Shown piece by piece: positions 14,060 to 20,715 of a DNA stretch of 20,715 nucleotides (position 1 is the first letter of the stretch; each line of letters begins with the position of its first letter). The stretch is taken from the NCBI GenBank assembly GCA_964403885.1, contig CAYOHY010000037.1, positions 1 to 20,715 of the forward strand. Reading direction: 5' to 3'. Under the pieces are notes generated by a model. That model ran no database searches. It had not been told where the DNA came from and saw only the letters and a program-made list of their open reading frames with translations. Origin of the DNA: CAYOHY01 sp964403885. Lineage in GTDB: Bacteria > Actinomycetota > Coriobacteriia > Anaerosomatales > PHET01. A program made the position numbers and the translations under genes.

Positions 14060-15577
14060 ATGGAGCGCACCGACGCCCTCAGGAAGGACCTCACCCCCGA
14101 GGAGTTCGAGCTCTTCCGGGACTGGATCCACAAGCACTCCGGCATCTTCCTCGAGGAGACGAAGGTCGACTCGCTGCGCATCTCGTTGGTGACGCGCGCA
14201 ACCCGCTTCGGCTTCACCGACTACCGTGACTACTTCCGGCTCCTGTCCTCGGATGAGGACGAGTTCAAGGAGCTGATGAACCTCGTCACCATCAACGAGA
14301 CGAGCTTCTTCAGGTTCCCGGCGCAGTTCGACGCGTTCCGAGACAAGGTCATCCCGGAGATCCTCGACGGCCGGCCGCCTTCGGCGCCCAAGCGCTTCCG
14401 CGTGTGGTCTGCCGGGTGCTCGACCGGCGAGGAGCCCTACACCATCGCGATGACGCTCAACGACTCGGCGCTCGAGGCGCTGGGATACGAGCGGGAGGTC
14501 GTGGGCACGGACGTGTCCACGCAGGCGCTCGACCGGGCCCGCAAGGGCGTCTATCCGGCGCGCGCGGTCAACAACCTCACGCCCAACCAGCTCAGCAGGT
14601 GGTTCGAGCCGGTCGACGACGGCCACCGCCCGGTGCCGCGCGTCCGCGACCTGTGCTCCTTCCACTTCCACAACCTCATCAAGGAGCCCTATCCGCTCGC
14701 GTTCATGAGCAACTGGGACACGATCTTTTGCCGCAACGTGACCATCTACTTCCGCCTCGAGTCGACCAAGCGCGTGGTCAACAACTTCTACGAGGCGCTC
14801 AACCCCGGCGGCTACCTGTTCATCGGCCATTCCGAGACCCTCACCTCGATCTCGGAACGCTTCGAAGTCGTCGAGATCGGCGGGGTGTTCCTCTACCGCA
14901 AGCCCCGGGCGAAGCGGCTGTTCACCTTCGACGAGATCGTCTCGCGCCGAGAGCGCCGCACCGCTCCGGCCGAGCCCGCCGCCCCCGCGCGGACACTGCG
15001 CTACCAGCGCAGCACCCGGACGCCGGAGCCGGTCGTTGCGGCGGTCGAGGCCGAGCCCGTGGTCGCGCCCATCGACGAGCTCATCGCGCGCGCACACGCG
15101 CTGCTCGAGGAGGCACGGGCGGCCGAGGCGCTCATGGTGGCGCAAGACGCGCTCGCCATCGACTCGATGAACGTCCAGGCCCACCTCGTGGCGGCGTTCG
15201 CCTACGCGGACCTCGGCAAGCTCGATGAGGCGATGGAGCAGGCCAACGCCGTGCTCGGCACGTATCCGCTCACGGCGGCCGCGCGCTACATCCTGGGAGT
15301 CATCCACCAGCAGCGCGGCGACGTCGAAGCGGCGTTGTCAGAGTTCAAGCGCACCATCTACATCGACCGCGATTTCGTGCTCGCGCACTTCGCGATCGCC
15401 AACATCCAAAGGCAGCGCGGTAACAGCGCCGACGCGTGCCGTGAGTACGAGAACACGCTGCGGGCGCTCCATGCCAAGCCGGAAGGCTCGTGGACCGCGT
15501 TCCTCGGTGGTTTCAGGCCCGATCTTCTGGCCAAGACGTGTGAGCGCAGTCTGCTAGAGTGTGGCAGGGGTAGCTGA
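14060..15577 (+). CDS. cheR: CheR-type MCP methyltransferase with C-terminal TPR repeats
   Basis: The 505-residue protein has a CheR N-terminal helical domain (about 10-75), the SAM-dependent methyltransferase domain (about 85-280), a proline/alanine-rich linker (about 300-345) and TPR repeats (about 345-480). Landmarks are INETSFFRFP, the SAM loop WSAGCSTGEEPYTIAM, DVSTQALDRARKGVYP, FCRNVTIYF and GGYLFIGHSETL. TPRs show the AxYxLGxxxxxxG-type spacing (ARYILGVIHQQRGDVEAAL and LAHFAIANIQRQRGNSADA). CheR methylates glutamates of chemoreceptors; TPR-bearing CheRs occur in alternative systems such as Frz of myxobacteria. The ATG lies 2 bases after the previous stop. No cheB is in the window. Its last codons form one arm of a small inverted repeat. 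Confidence 0.92.
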   Translation: MERTDALRKDLTPEEFELFRDWIHKHSGIFLEETKVDSLRISLVTRATRFGFTDYRDYFRLLSSDEDEFKELMNLVTINETSFFRFPAQFDAFRDKVIPEILDGRPPSAPKRFRVWSAGCSTGEEPYTIAMTLNDSALEALGYEREVVGTDVSTQALDRARKGVYPARAVNNLTPNQLSRWFEPVDDGHRPVPRVRDLCSFHFHNLIKEPYPLAFMSNWDTIFCRNVTIYFRLESTKRVVNNFYEALNPGGYLFIGHSETLTSISERFEVVEIGGVFLYRKPRAKRLFTFDEIVSRRERRTAPAEPAAPARTLRYQRSTRTPEPVVAAVEAEPVVAPIDELIARAHALLEEARAAEALMVAQDALAIDSMNVQAHLVAAFAYADLGKLDEAMEQANAVLGTYPLTAAARYILGVIHQQRGDVEAALSEFKRTIYIDRDFVLAHFAIANIQRQRGNSADACREYENTLRALHAKPEGSWTAFLGGFRPDLLAKTCERSLLECGRGS

Positions 15578-15596
15578 CGCTCAAGACACCCTGCCA
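15562..15596 (+). repeat. 8-bp inverted repeat between cheR and the receiver gene
   Basis: TGGCAGGG (15562-15569) and CCCTGCCA (15589-15596) are perfect complements with a 19-base loop containing the cheR stop. There is no T-run. It could be a processing or attenuating structure in the operon mRNA. A GATAAT at 15604-15609 shortly after might be an internal -10, but no good -35 is seen. Confidence 0.4.
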
Positions 15597-15647
15597 GTAG
15601 GGCGATAATCGGTAAGACGTGTCAGTGACGAGGGGAGTTATCCGAAG

Positions 15648-16028
15648 ATGGCGACAGCGCGAATCCTCGCGGTCGACGACAGCCCGACCATCCTCGAGAT
15701 GATCAAGGCGATCTTGATCGCCGGTGGTTACGAGGTGATCACGGCATCAGACGGCGCCGAGGCGCTTGAGACGGCGCGGGCCGAGATGCCCGACCTGATC
15801 CTGCTCGACGTCATGCTGCCCAAGCTTGATGGCTATCGGGTGTGCCGACTTCTGAAGTTCGACCAGAAGTACAAGGCCATCCCGATCATCATGTTGACGG
15901 CCAAGACCGAGGAGCAGGCCATGGCGACCGGTATCCGTACGGGCGCCAACCAGTACCTCACCAAGCCCGTCGAGCCCGAGAAGCTCCTGTCGGCCGTGGC
16001 CGAAGAGCTTTCCAAGGTCCAGGGCTAA
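15648..16028 (+). CDS. CheY/PilH-like single-domain response regulator
   Basis: This 126-residue receiver domain stands alone. All phosphorylation residues are present: acidic pair Asp10-Asp11, phospho-acceptor Asp54 in LILLDVMLP, Thr84 in IIMLTAKT and Lys106 in YLTKPVEP. DGYRVCRLLKFDQKYKAIPIIMLTA is the PilG/PilH and PleD-like form rather than the flagellar CheY form. It should accept phosphate from the CheA that begins at 20214. It has the longest internal gap of the operon (70 bases) and a GGGGAG site 10 bases before the ATG. The output partner could be the adjacent PilB-like protein, which is an inference from adjacency. Confidence 0.93.
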   Translation: MATARILAVDDSPTILEMIKAILIAGGYEVITASDGAEALETARAEMPDLILLDVMLPKLDGYRVCRLLKFDQKYKAIPIIMLTAKTEEQAMATGIRTGANQYLTKPVEPEKLLSAVAEELSKVQG

Positions 16029-16049
16029 TCGGGCGGGGGAAGCCAGGCA

Positions 16050-17861
16050 ATGGCTGAAGCGACCACCATCGCCGGGCGTGTCATCGACGCGCTCGTCTCA
16101 ACCGGACTGCTGACCGCGGATCAGGCGTCATCCGCGCGCGCCGCCGCCTTCTCTGATGGCGATGCGGGGCGCGCCCTGCTCCAGCGCGGTCTCGTGAACG
16201 CGTCGCAGCTCGCGACCGTCCTCGAGGACGAGCTGGGCTTCCCGCGCGTCGACCTCGCGAGCTATGCGCCCGACGACGAGGCGCTCGAGATCATGCCCGC
16301 CTCGATCGCGCGCAACCGCGGCGTCTTGCCGCTCTTCGAGATCGAGGGCACGCTGACCGTCGCCATCGGTGACCCGGTCGACGTGTTCGTGCTCGATGAC
16401 GTGGGCGTTGAGCTCGGGTACGGCATGGACGCCGTGCTCGCCGATGCGCCCGCGGTCAACGAAGCGGTCATGCACTACTTCGGTTCTGCACCCGCCGTCG
16501 AGCCCCAGGTCATCTCGACCGATGAGATCGAGATCTCGGCAGCCGACTTCTTCGACCTGGGCGACGAGACCCCGGTCGTCATCGAGTCGCCGTCCGAGGC
16601 ACCGGTCGCCGAGCCCGAGGTGCCCGCCCAGACGGTCGAGCAGGTCGTCGAGGCTGCCGCGCCCACCGGTGCTGCGACCGTCGACCTCGACGTGCTCGCC
16701 GTCGCCGACGAGCGCAAGGTCGCCGTCCTCGTATCAGACATCCTCGAGCAGGCGGTCAACCGTGGCGCGAGCCGCATCCACCTCCTGCCGTACAAGAGCG
16801 ACTTCTTCCTCGTGTTCCGCATCAAGGGACGCCTCGAGAAGATCGCGAGCGCGCCGCTGTCGATGCAGCCGCCGCTGATCGACGGGTTCAAGGCCTACGC
16901 GAAGCTCACCGGCGTCGCCGCGAGCCGTCCCGCGCTCGGACGCATGCACGCCGACATCGCCGGCAAGTCCGTGGTGCTCACGGTCTCCTCGGTGCCTACC
17001 GTCGCAGGTCAGCGCCTCGTGGTGTCGATCGCGCCGGTCAAGCCGCAGCCCAGAGACCTCGATGAGCTGGGCATGCCGGAGGCAGAGACCAAGGCGCTCC
17101 ACGCGATGGTCGAGCGCGGCCGAGGCCTGCTCCTCGTCGCGGCACCGGTCACCGGCGGCCGGTCGACCACCTACTACTCGCTCCTCCAGCACGCCGCCCA
17201 GGTGGGCAAGACCGTCTACTCGGTCGAGCGTGCCATCGACTATGAGATCCCCGCGGTCGCCCAGGTGCTGGTGAGCCCGGCGCAGCCCATCGGCGCGGCG
17301 AGCTACTTCGCCGCCGGCATGCGCCAGGACACCGACGTCATCGCGATCGATTCGCTCCAGACCGTCGACGACGTCCACCTCGCCATCGAGGCGGCCGGCA
17401 TGGGCAAGCTCGTCATCGCGACCTTCGCGGGCGGCGACATCGTCTCGGCCGTCAGGCGCCTGCTCGACCTGGGCGCCGAGCCGGTCTCGCTCGCAAGCGC
17501 GCTCACCCTGGGTGTGGGCCAGCGCGTGGTGCGCACCAACTGCCCGTCGTGCTCGCTCGAGGAGCGCTCGCCGCTCACCTCGTCGATCCCCGGCGCCGAG
17601 CCGGGCATGGCGTCGCGCCGCGGCCAGGGGTGCGCGTCGTGCGGCAACACCGGCTTCAGCGGAGCGACCGGCATCTTCGAGGTGCTGCCGTTCACGGAGC
17701 CCGTGCGCGCGTCCATCGCGCGAGACGGCTCGCGTGCTGACATCGAAGCCGCAGCCCGTGCCGCAGGCATGCGCCCCATGATCGTCTCGGGCCTCGCCAA
17801 GGTGCGCGAGGGCCAGGTAAGCCCCGAAGAACTCGACCGAGTCCTTCGGTTCGCTCAGTAA
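16050..17861 (+). CDS. PilB/GspE-like protein with degenerate ATPase motifs (putative pseudo-ATPase)
   Basis: This 603-residue protein has the layout of type IV pilus/type II secretion ATPases: an MshEN-like N-terminal domain (about 1-150), an acidic Pro/Ala linker (about 150-215) and a T2SE-type core (about 225-600). The fold is recognisable in SDILEQAVNRGASRIHLLPY, GRMHADIAGKSVVLTVSSVPTVAGQRLVV and the zinc-type cysteines Cys498, Cys501, Cys528 and Cys531. Catalytic motifs are eroded: Walker A is APVTGGRS (365-372) with Arg in place of Lys, the Walker B stretch DTDVIAIDSLQT (427-438) lacks the usual GE and RD residues, and the His box reads MGKLVIATFAGG. The N-terminal repeats also miss consensus c-di-GMP residues. 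Surrounding cheR, receiver and cheW genes suggest a regulatory partner of a pilus motor. The frame is intact, so this is not a pseudogene. Confidence 0.85.
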   Translation: MAEATTIAGRVIDALVSTGLLTADQASSARAAAFSDGDAGRALLQRGLVNASQLATVLEDELGFPRVDLASYAPDDEALEIMPASIARNRGVLPLFEIEGTLTVAIGDPVDVFVLDDVGVELGYGMDAVLADAPAVNEAVMHYFGSAPAVEPQVISTDEIEISAADFFDLGDETPVVIESPSEAPVAEPEVPAQTVEQVVEAAAPTGAATVDLDVLAVADERKVAVLVSDILEQAVNRGASRIHLLPYKSDFFLVFRIKGRLEKIASAPLSMQPPLIDGFKAYAKLTGVAASRPALGRMHADIAGKSVVLTVSSVPTVAGQRLVVSIAPVKPQPRDLDELGMPEAETKALHAMVERGRGLLLVAAPVTGGRSTTYYSLLQHAAQVGKTVYSVERAIDYEIPAVAQVLVSPAQPIGAASYFAAGMRQDTDVIAIDSLQTVDDVHLAIEAAGMGKLVIATFAGGDIVSAVRRLLDLGAEPVSLASALTLGVGQRVVRTNCPSCSLEERSPLTSSIPGAEPGMASRRGQGCASCGNTGFSGATGIFEVLPFTEPVRASIARDGSRADIEAAARAAGMRPMIVSGLAKVREGQVSPEELDRVLRFAQ

Positions 17862-17869
17862 GGAGCAGC

Positions 17870-18355
17870 GTGACGGATGGAACCGACATCGACGTGACGG
17901 CGCACGACGCCGACGCGTGCCTCTATATCGACCGGGTTGTGGCGTTCTACCTGGGCGGTCAGCGCTATGCGCTGCCCATCGACCGCGTGCAGGAGATCCA
18001 GCAGATCGTCGCGTTCTCCGAGGTGCCCAGCGGCGGCACCGGCGTCGTCGGCATGATCAACCTGCGCGGCAACGTCATCCCCGCCATCGACCTGCGTCGC
18101 ATCGTGGGGCTTGCGCCTCAGGAGTACACGCTCGAGACGCCCATGATCATCTGCCGCGTGCGCGGCCAGCTGCTGGCGCTCGTGGTCGATGAGGTCCAAG
18201 ACGTGATCGAGCTTCCGGACGGCTGCTTGCAGGCCGCGCCGCCCATGCACGCGCTCGCGTCCAAGATGATCGGTGTCGCGCGGCTTGAAGACGGCCTCGT
18301 CTACCTGCTCGATCTGGACCAGATTCTCGCCCCGACCATGATGGGGGGATGGTAG
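17870..18355 (+). CDS. cheW: CheW-like coupling protein (first copy)
   Basis: The 161-residue protein is a single CheW domain after a short acidic N-terminal tail. The fold markers are VVAFYLGGQRYALPIDRVQEIQQI, VVGMINLRGNVIPAIDLRRIVGL and LLALVVDEVQDVIELP. CheW bridges receptors to CheA at the membrane. The GTG start at 17870 has an AAGGAG site 5 bases upstream, overlapping the previous stop. It is followed immediately by a second, diverged CheW gene. Confidence 0.92.
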   Translation: MTDGTDIDVTAHDADACLYIDRVVAFYLGGQRYALPIDRVQEIQQIVAFSEVPSGGTGVVGMINLRGNVIPAIDLRRIVGLAPQEYTLETPMIICRVRGQLLALVVDEVQDVIELPDGCLQAAPPMHALASKMIGVARLEDGLVYLLDLDQILAPTMMGGW

Positions 18356-18357
18356 CC

Positions 18358-18918
18358 GTGGCTGACCTCGGCTTCGAGATCCACCGTGGCCAGAGCCTGG
18401 CCGACAAGGCCGATGAGATCTTGGCACGTCGTGCCGACTCGCTCGCGCGTGAATCGCTCGACGAGGAGGTCACCGACCGCATCGCGCTGCTGCTCTTCCG
18501 CATCGGCGAGGAGTGGTACGCGGTGCGCGTGAGCGACGTGCGCGAGATCTTCCAGGAGTACGCGATCACGTCGATTCCGTGCGTCCCCGACTACATCTTG
18601 GGCGTCGTGAACGTGCGCGGCGAGATCCTGAGCGTGACGGACCCGGCCAAGCTGATGCGTCTGGGGTCGGTCGACCTCGGGGTCGCGGAGCACCCGCCGG
18701 CGATCGTCATCGCGAATGAGACGGTGGTCACGGCGCTGATCGTCGATGAGATCGGCGACATCTCGGAGGTCGCCAACGACGCCATCGAGCCGCCCGTCAG
18801 TATCATCGACCGCGCCCAGGCGGAGTTCATCGCCGGGTCCGTGCACATCGCAGACACCATGGTCGGACTCATCAACATCGACCGCATGCTCGAGCCCGTC
18901 GTCTCGTCTCGACACTAG
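18358..18918 (+). CDS. cheW: CheW-like coupling protein (second copy)
   Basis: The 186-residue protein has an N-terminal helical extension of about 40 residues before a CheW domain marked by IALLLFRIGEEWYAVRVSDVREI, YILGVVNVRGEILSVTDPAKLM and VTALIVDEIGDISEV. The extension is absent from the first copy. GTG 18358 is preferred to ATG 18349 because the GGGGGGA ribosome binding site spans 18343-18349. The two CheWs differ well beyond recent duplication and may serve different receptor or CheA interfaces, as PilI and ChpC do in Pil-Chp systems. That comparison is an inference. Confidence 0.9.
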   Translation: MADLGFEIHRGQSLADKADEILARRADSLARESLDEEVTDRIALLLFRIGEEWYAVRVSDVREIFQEYAITSIPCVPDYILGVVNVRGEILSVTDPAKLMRLGSVDLGVAEHPPAIVIANETVVTALIVDEIGDISEVANDAIEPPVSIIDRAQAEFIAGSVHIADTMVGLINIDRMLEPVVSSRH

Positions 18919-18946
18919 ACCGAAAGAATAGGGAGCGAAAGAAGAC

Positions 18947-20173
18947 ATGGGACTGATCAAGGCGCTCAAGACCAAGTTCCTGTACCGCCTCATCTTCGTG
19001 ACGTTGCTCGTGCAGATCGTCTATCAGATCGTCATCTACCTGACGTTCTGGCTGGCCTTCAGGGACGAGCTCGCCGCCACCGCCGAGTTCGTGAAGGACC
19101 TGAGCGTGGTCCTCGTGGTGGGTGTCGTGCTTCTCGTCGCCTGGGTGTTCATCCTGCTGTTCATCGGGCGCCGCTTCGCCGGTCCGCTCGAGGAGGTCGT
19201 GAGCTCGGTCCGTGCTGCGTGCCAGGGCGAGATCGGCCGCAAGGTCGAGGTCAAGGGCGAGGACGAGATCGGTGTCCTGGCGTCGAGCTACAACCAGATG
19301 CTCGACCTCATCGTGTACCTGATCCGCCAGACCCAGGAGTCGAGCCGCCGCCTCCAGCAGTCGGCCAACGACATCCTCTCCGCCACCGAGCAGCAGGCCT
19401 CCGGCGCCGCCGAGCAGGCCGCGTCGATCTCCGAGACCACCGCCACCATGGAAGAGCTCGCGAGCACCTACCGCCAGATCGCCGAGAACGCCGATCAGGT
19501 GGTCACCATGGCCGAGGCATCGCTCAACAACGCCGAGTCCGGTCAGCAGGCCGTCATGAACACCCTCACGGCCATGGAAGACATCAAGACGCGCACGCAG
19601 TCGAGCGCGAACAAGATCCTCGCGCTGGGCGAGCGCAGCCAGCAGATCGGCCAGGTCCTCACGATCATCAACTCGATCGCCGACCAGACCAAGATCCTCG
19701 CGCTCAACGCCGCCATCGAGGCCGCACGCGCCGGCGAGGCCGGCAAGGGCTTCTCGGTGGTCGCCATCGAGATCCGCAAGCTCGCCGAGTCGGTTGTCGA
19801 GTCCACCGGCGAGATCGGCTCGATCATGAGCGAGATCCAGGCCGCGGCCAACGAGCTCGTCATGTCCACCGAGCAGGAGCTCAAGCAGGTTCAGGGCGGC
19901 GTCGATCTGGCCCACACCACCGGTGACTCCCTCGAGCAGATCCTCGAGATGGTCGAGCAGACCACCGTCGCGGCCAAGGAGATCTCGGCCGCCACACAGC
20001 AGCAGAAGTCGGCCACCGACCAGGTGGTCAAGGCGATGCGCGAGGTGGCTGCCGTCGCACAGCAGACCGCAGCCGGTTCGCGTCAGGTCGCAGGCGCGGC
20101 CGAGGCGCTCTCGTCGATGGCACGCGAGTCGAGCCAGGTGGGCTCGGCGTTCACGATCGTCGACGGCAACTAG
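18947..20173 (+). CDS. Methyl-accepting chemotaxis protein with minimal extracytoplasmic loop
   Basis: The 408-residue receptor has two membrane helices (about 12-38 and 53-74) joined by only about 14 residues, then a HAMP domain (about 75-127, with the DEIG element at 106-109) and a long coiled-coil signalling domain. The hairpin tip that contacts CheW and CheA is at about 240-281 (IINSIADQTKILALNAAIEAARAGEAGKGF and onward). There is no periplasmic ligand-binding domain, so stimuli are probably sensed within or near the membrane or by a partner protein, as proposed for PilJ-like or Frz-type receptors. No C-terminal CheR/CheB tether pentapeptide is present. The ATG is preceded by an imperfect AGGGAG site. 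It sits between cheW and cheA. Confidence 0.93.
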   Translation: MGLIKALKTKFLYRLIFVTLLVQIVYQIVIYLTFWLAFRDELAATAEFVKDLSVVLVVGVVLLVAWVFILLFIGRRFAGPLEEVVSSVRAACQGEIGRKVEVKGEDEIGVLASSYNQMLDLIVYLIRQTQESSRRLQQSANDILSATEQQASGAAEQAASISETTATMEELASTYRQIAENADQVVTMAEASLNNAESGQQAVMNTLTAMEDIKTRTQSSANKILALGERSQQIGQVLTIINSIADQTKILALNAAIEAARAGEAGKGFSVVAIEIRKLAESVVESTGEIGSIMSEIQAAANELVMSTEQELKQVQGGVDLAHTTGDSLEQILEMVEQTTVAAKEISAATQQQKSATDQVVKAMREVAAVAQQTAAGSRQVAGAAEALSSMARESSQVGSAFTIVDGN

Positions 20174-20213
20174 ACCCGCCGGGCAGGCGCACCAAAGACA
20201 GGAAGGTCCCGCA

Positions 20214-20715
20214 ATGGTCGAGTTCGACCGCAGCGCATTCATAGCGAAGTTCCAGGAGGAGGCCCAAGACCTTCTCCAGCGCCTCAACGAGGGCGTCATC
20301 ATGCTCGAGGGCGATCCCAAGAACCGGGAGCTCATCGATCAGATGATGCGCGACGCCCACACCATCAAGGGCTCGTCGCGCATGGTGGGACTCATCGAGA
20401 TATCGGATGTCGCTCACTGGCTCGAAGACATCATGGTCAAGGTTCGCGACGGCGAGCTCGACTACACGCCGCAGATGAGCGACAACTTCTTCGAGGCGCT
20501 CGACGCCATCGTCTACCTCGCCGATCATCGCGGCGTGAACGAGGACGACCTGCTCGACCTCGACGACCTGCGCAACCGCCTCGCCGCGATCGCCAACGGT
20601 GGGGAAGCGCCGGCCGCCGAGCCCGCAGAGGCCGCCGAACCTGCGCCCGCGCCCAAGAAGAAGGCCGCCAAGAAGGCAGCCGCCCAGCCCGAGCCTGCTC
20701 CTGAGGCCGCTGCCC
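20214..20715 (+). CDS. cheA: CheA-type histidine kinase, N-terminal part (truncated by window end)
   Basis: The first 167 residues are present and the frame is still open at the last base. An Hpt domain fills residues 1 to about 110, with the phospho-accepting His49 in DAHTIKGSSRMVGL, the canonical HxxKGxxxxxG motif. It is followed by a Pro/Ala/Lys-rich linker (PKKKAAKKAAA) that leads toward the missing dimerisation and kinase domains. CheA autophosphorylates under control of receptor and CheW and passes phosphate to receivers such as the one at 15648. The ATG has an AGGAAGG site 7 bases upstream. Whether more Hpt or receiver domains follow cannot be seen here. Confidence 0.9.
   Translation, partial: MVEFDRSAFIAKFQEEAQDLLQRLNEGVIMLEGDPKNRELIDQMMRDAHTIKGSSRMVGLIEISDVAHWLEDIMVKVRDGELDYTPQMSDNFFEALDAIVYLADHRGVNEDDLLDLDDLRNRLAAIANGGEAPAAEPAEAAEPAPAPKKKAAKKAAAQPEPAPEAAA

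Noticed and set aside
18872..20335. A 487-codon open frame on the minus strand opposite the MCP and cheA genes
   Set aside because: It is a GC-rich antisense shadow. Its Leu/Gly/Asp-rich protein has no recognisable domain, while the plus strand encodes clear MCP and Hpt motifs.
1..20715. CRISPR arrays, tRNA or rRNA genes, insertion sequences, phage genes
   Set aside because: No regularly spaced repeats, cloverleaf-like or rRNA-like stretches, transposase motifs or terminal inverted repeats were recognised when reading the window. No dedicated search could be run.

Overview
The window is about 20.7 kb of very GC-rich bacterial DNA, densely coding, with frequent GTG starts and many ATGA/GTGA stop-start overlaps. 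It holds three functional blocks: a molybdenum nitrogenase (nif) region, a molybdate-uptake/NifB/NifA region, and a chemosensory operon with type IV pilus-like components. Paired NifI1/NifI2 regulators, an oxygen-sensitive double-cubane-type protein with its activase, and an 8-Fe ferredoxin point to an anaerobic diazotroph. The style resembles high-GC anaerobic actinobacterial lineages (Coriobacteriia-like) or high-GC deltaproteobacterial-type anaerobes. No rRNA or other phylogenetic marker is present, so this assignment is a weak inference.

Region 1 (1-4487, plus strand) is the distal part of a nif operon: the C-terminus of nifK, a fused nifEN of 882 residues, nifX, nifI1, nifI2 and a nif-type 2x[4Fe-4S] ferredoxin. 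It ends at a strong hairpin (4498-4533) shared with a convergent minus-strand pair (4515-6569). That pair encodes a single-subunit BadF/HgdC-type activase and a YjiM/DCCP-like protein of the 2-hydroxyacyl-CoA dehydratase superfamily. Characterised DCCPs carry an [Fe8S9] double-cubane cluster and reduce small nitrogenase-type substrates.

Region 2 (6570-13122) starts with a 267-bp divergent intergenic region. It carries a near-consensus sigma-54 -24/-12 promoter and an upstream TGT-N10-ACA NifA-type site reading into nifB, modA, modB, modC and a free molbindin gene. A flavin-binding PNPOx-like gene follows. On the minus strand lie nifA (GAF, AAA+ with GAFTGA, Fis-type HTH) and, just downstream of it, an L,D-transpeptidase gene. 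The logic is coherent: NifA and sigma-54 would switch on NifB and molybdate import together, which supplies the two ingredients of FeMo-cofactor, while NifEN and NifX carry the precursor and NifI1/NifI2 tune enzyme activity.

Region 3 (13202-20715, plus strand) is one tightly spaced chemosensory operon behind a good sigma-70-type promoter: a DUF4388 (PATAN) protein, CheR with TPRs, a CheY-like receiver, a PilB/GspE-like protein with degenerate ATPase motifs, two CheW proteins, a nearly sensor-less MCP, and the N-terminus of CheA, which runs off the window end. The pseudo-ATPase inside a chemosensory operon and the DCCP pair beside nif are the two most unusual items.
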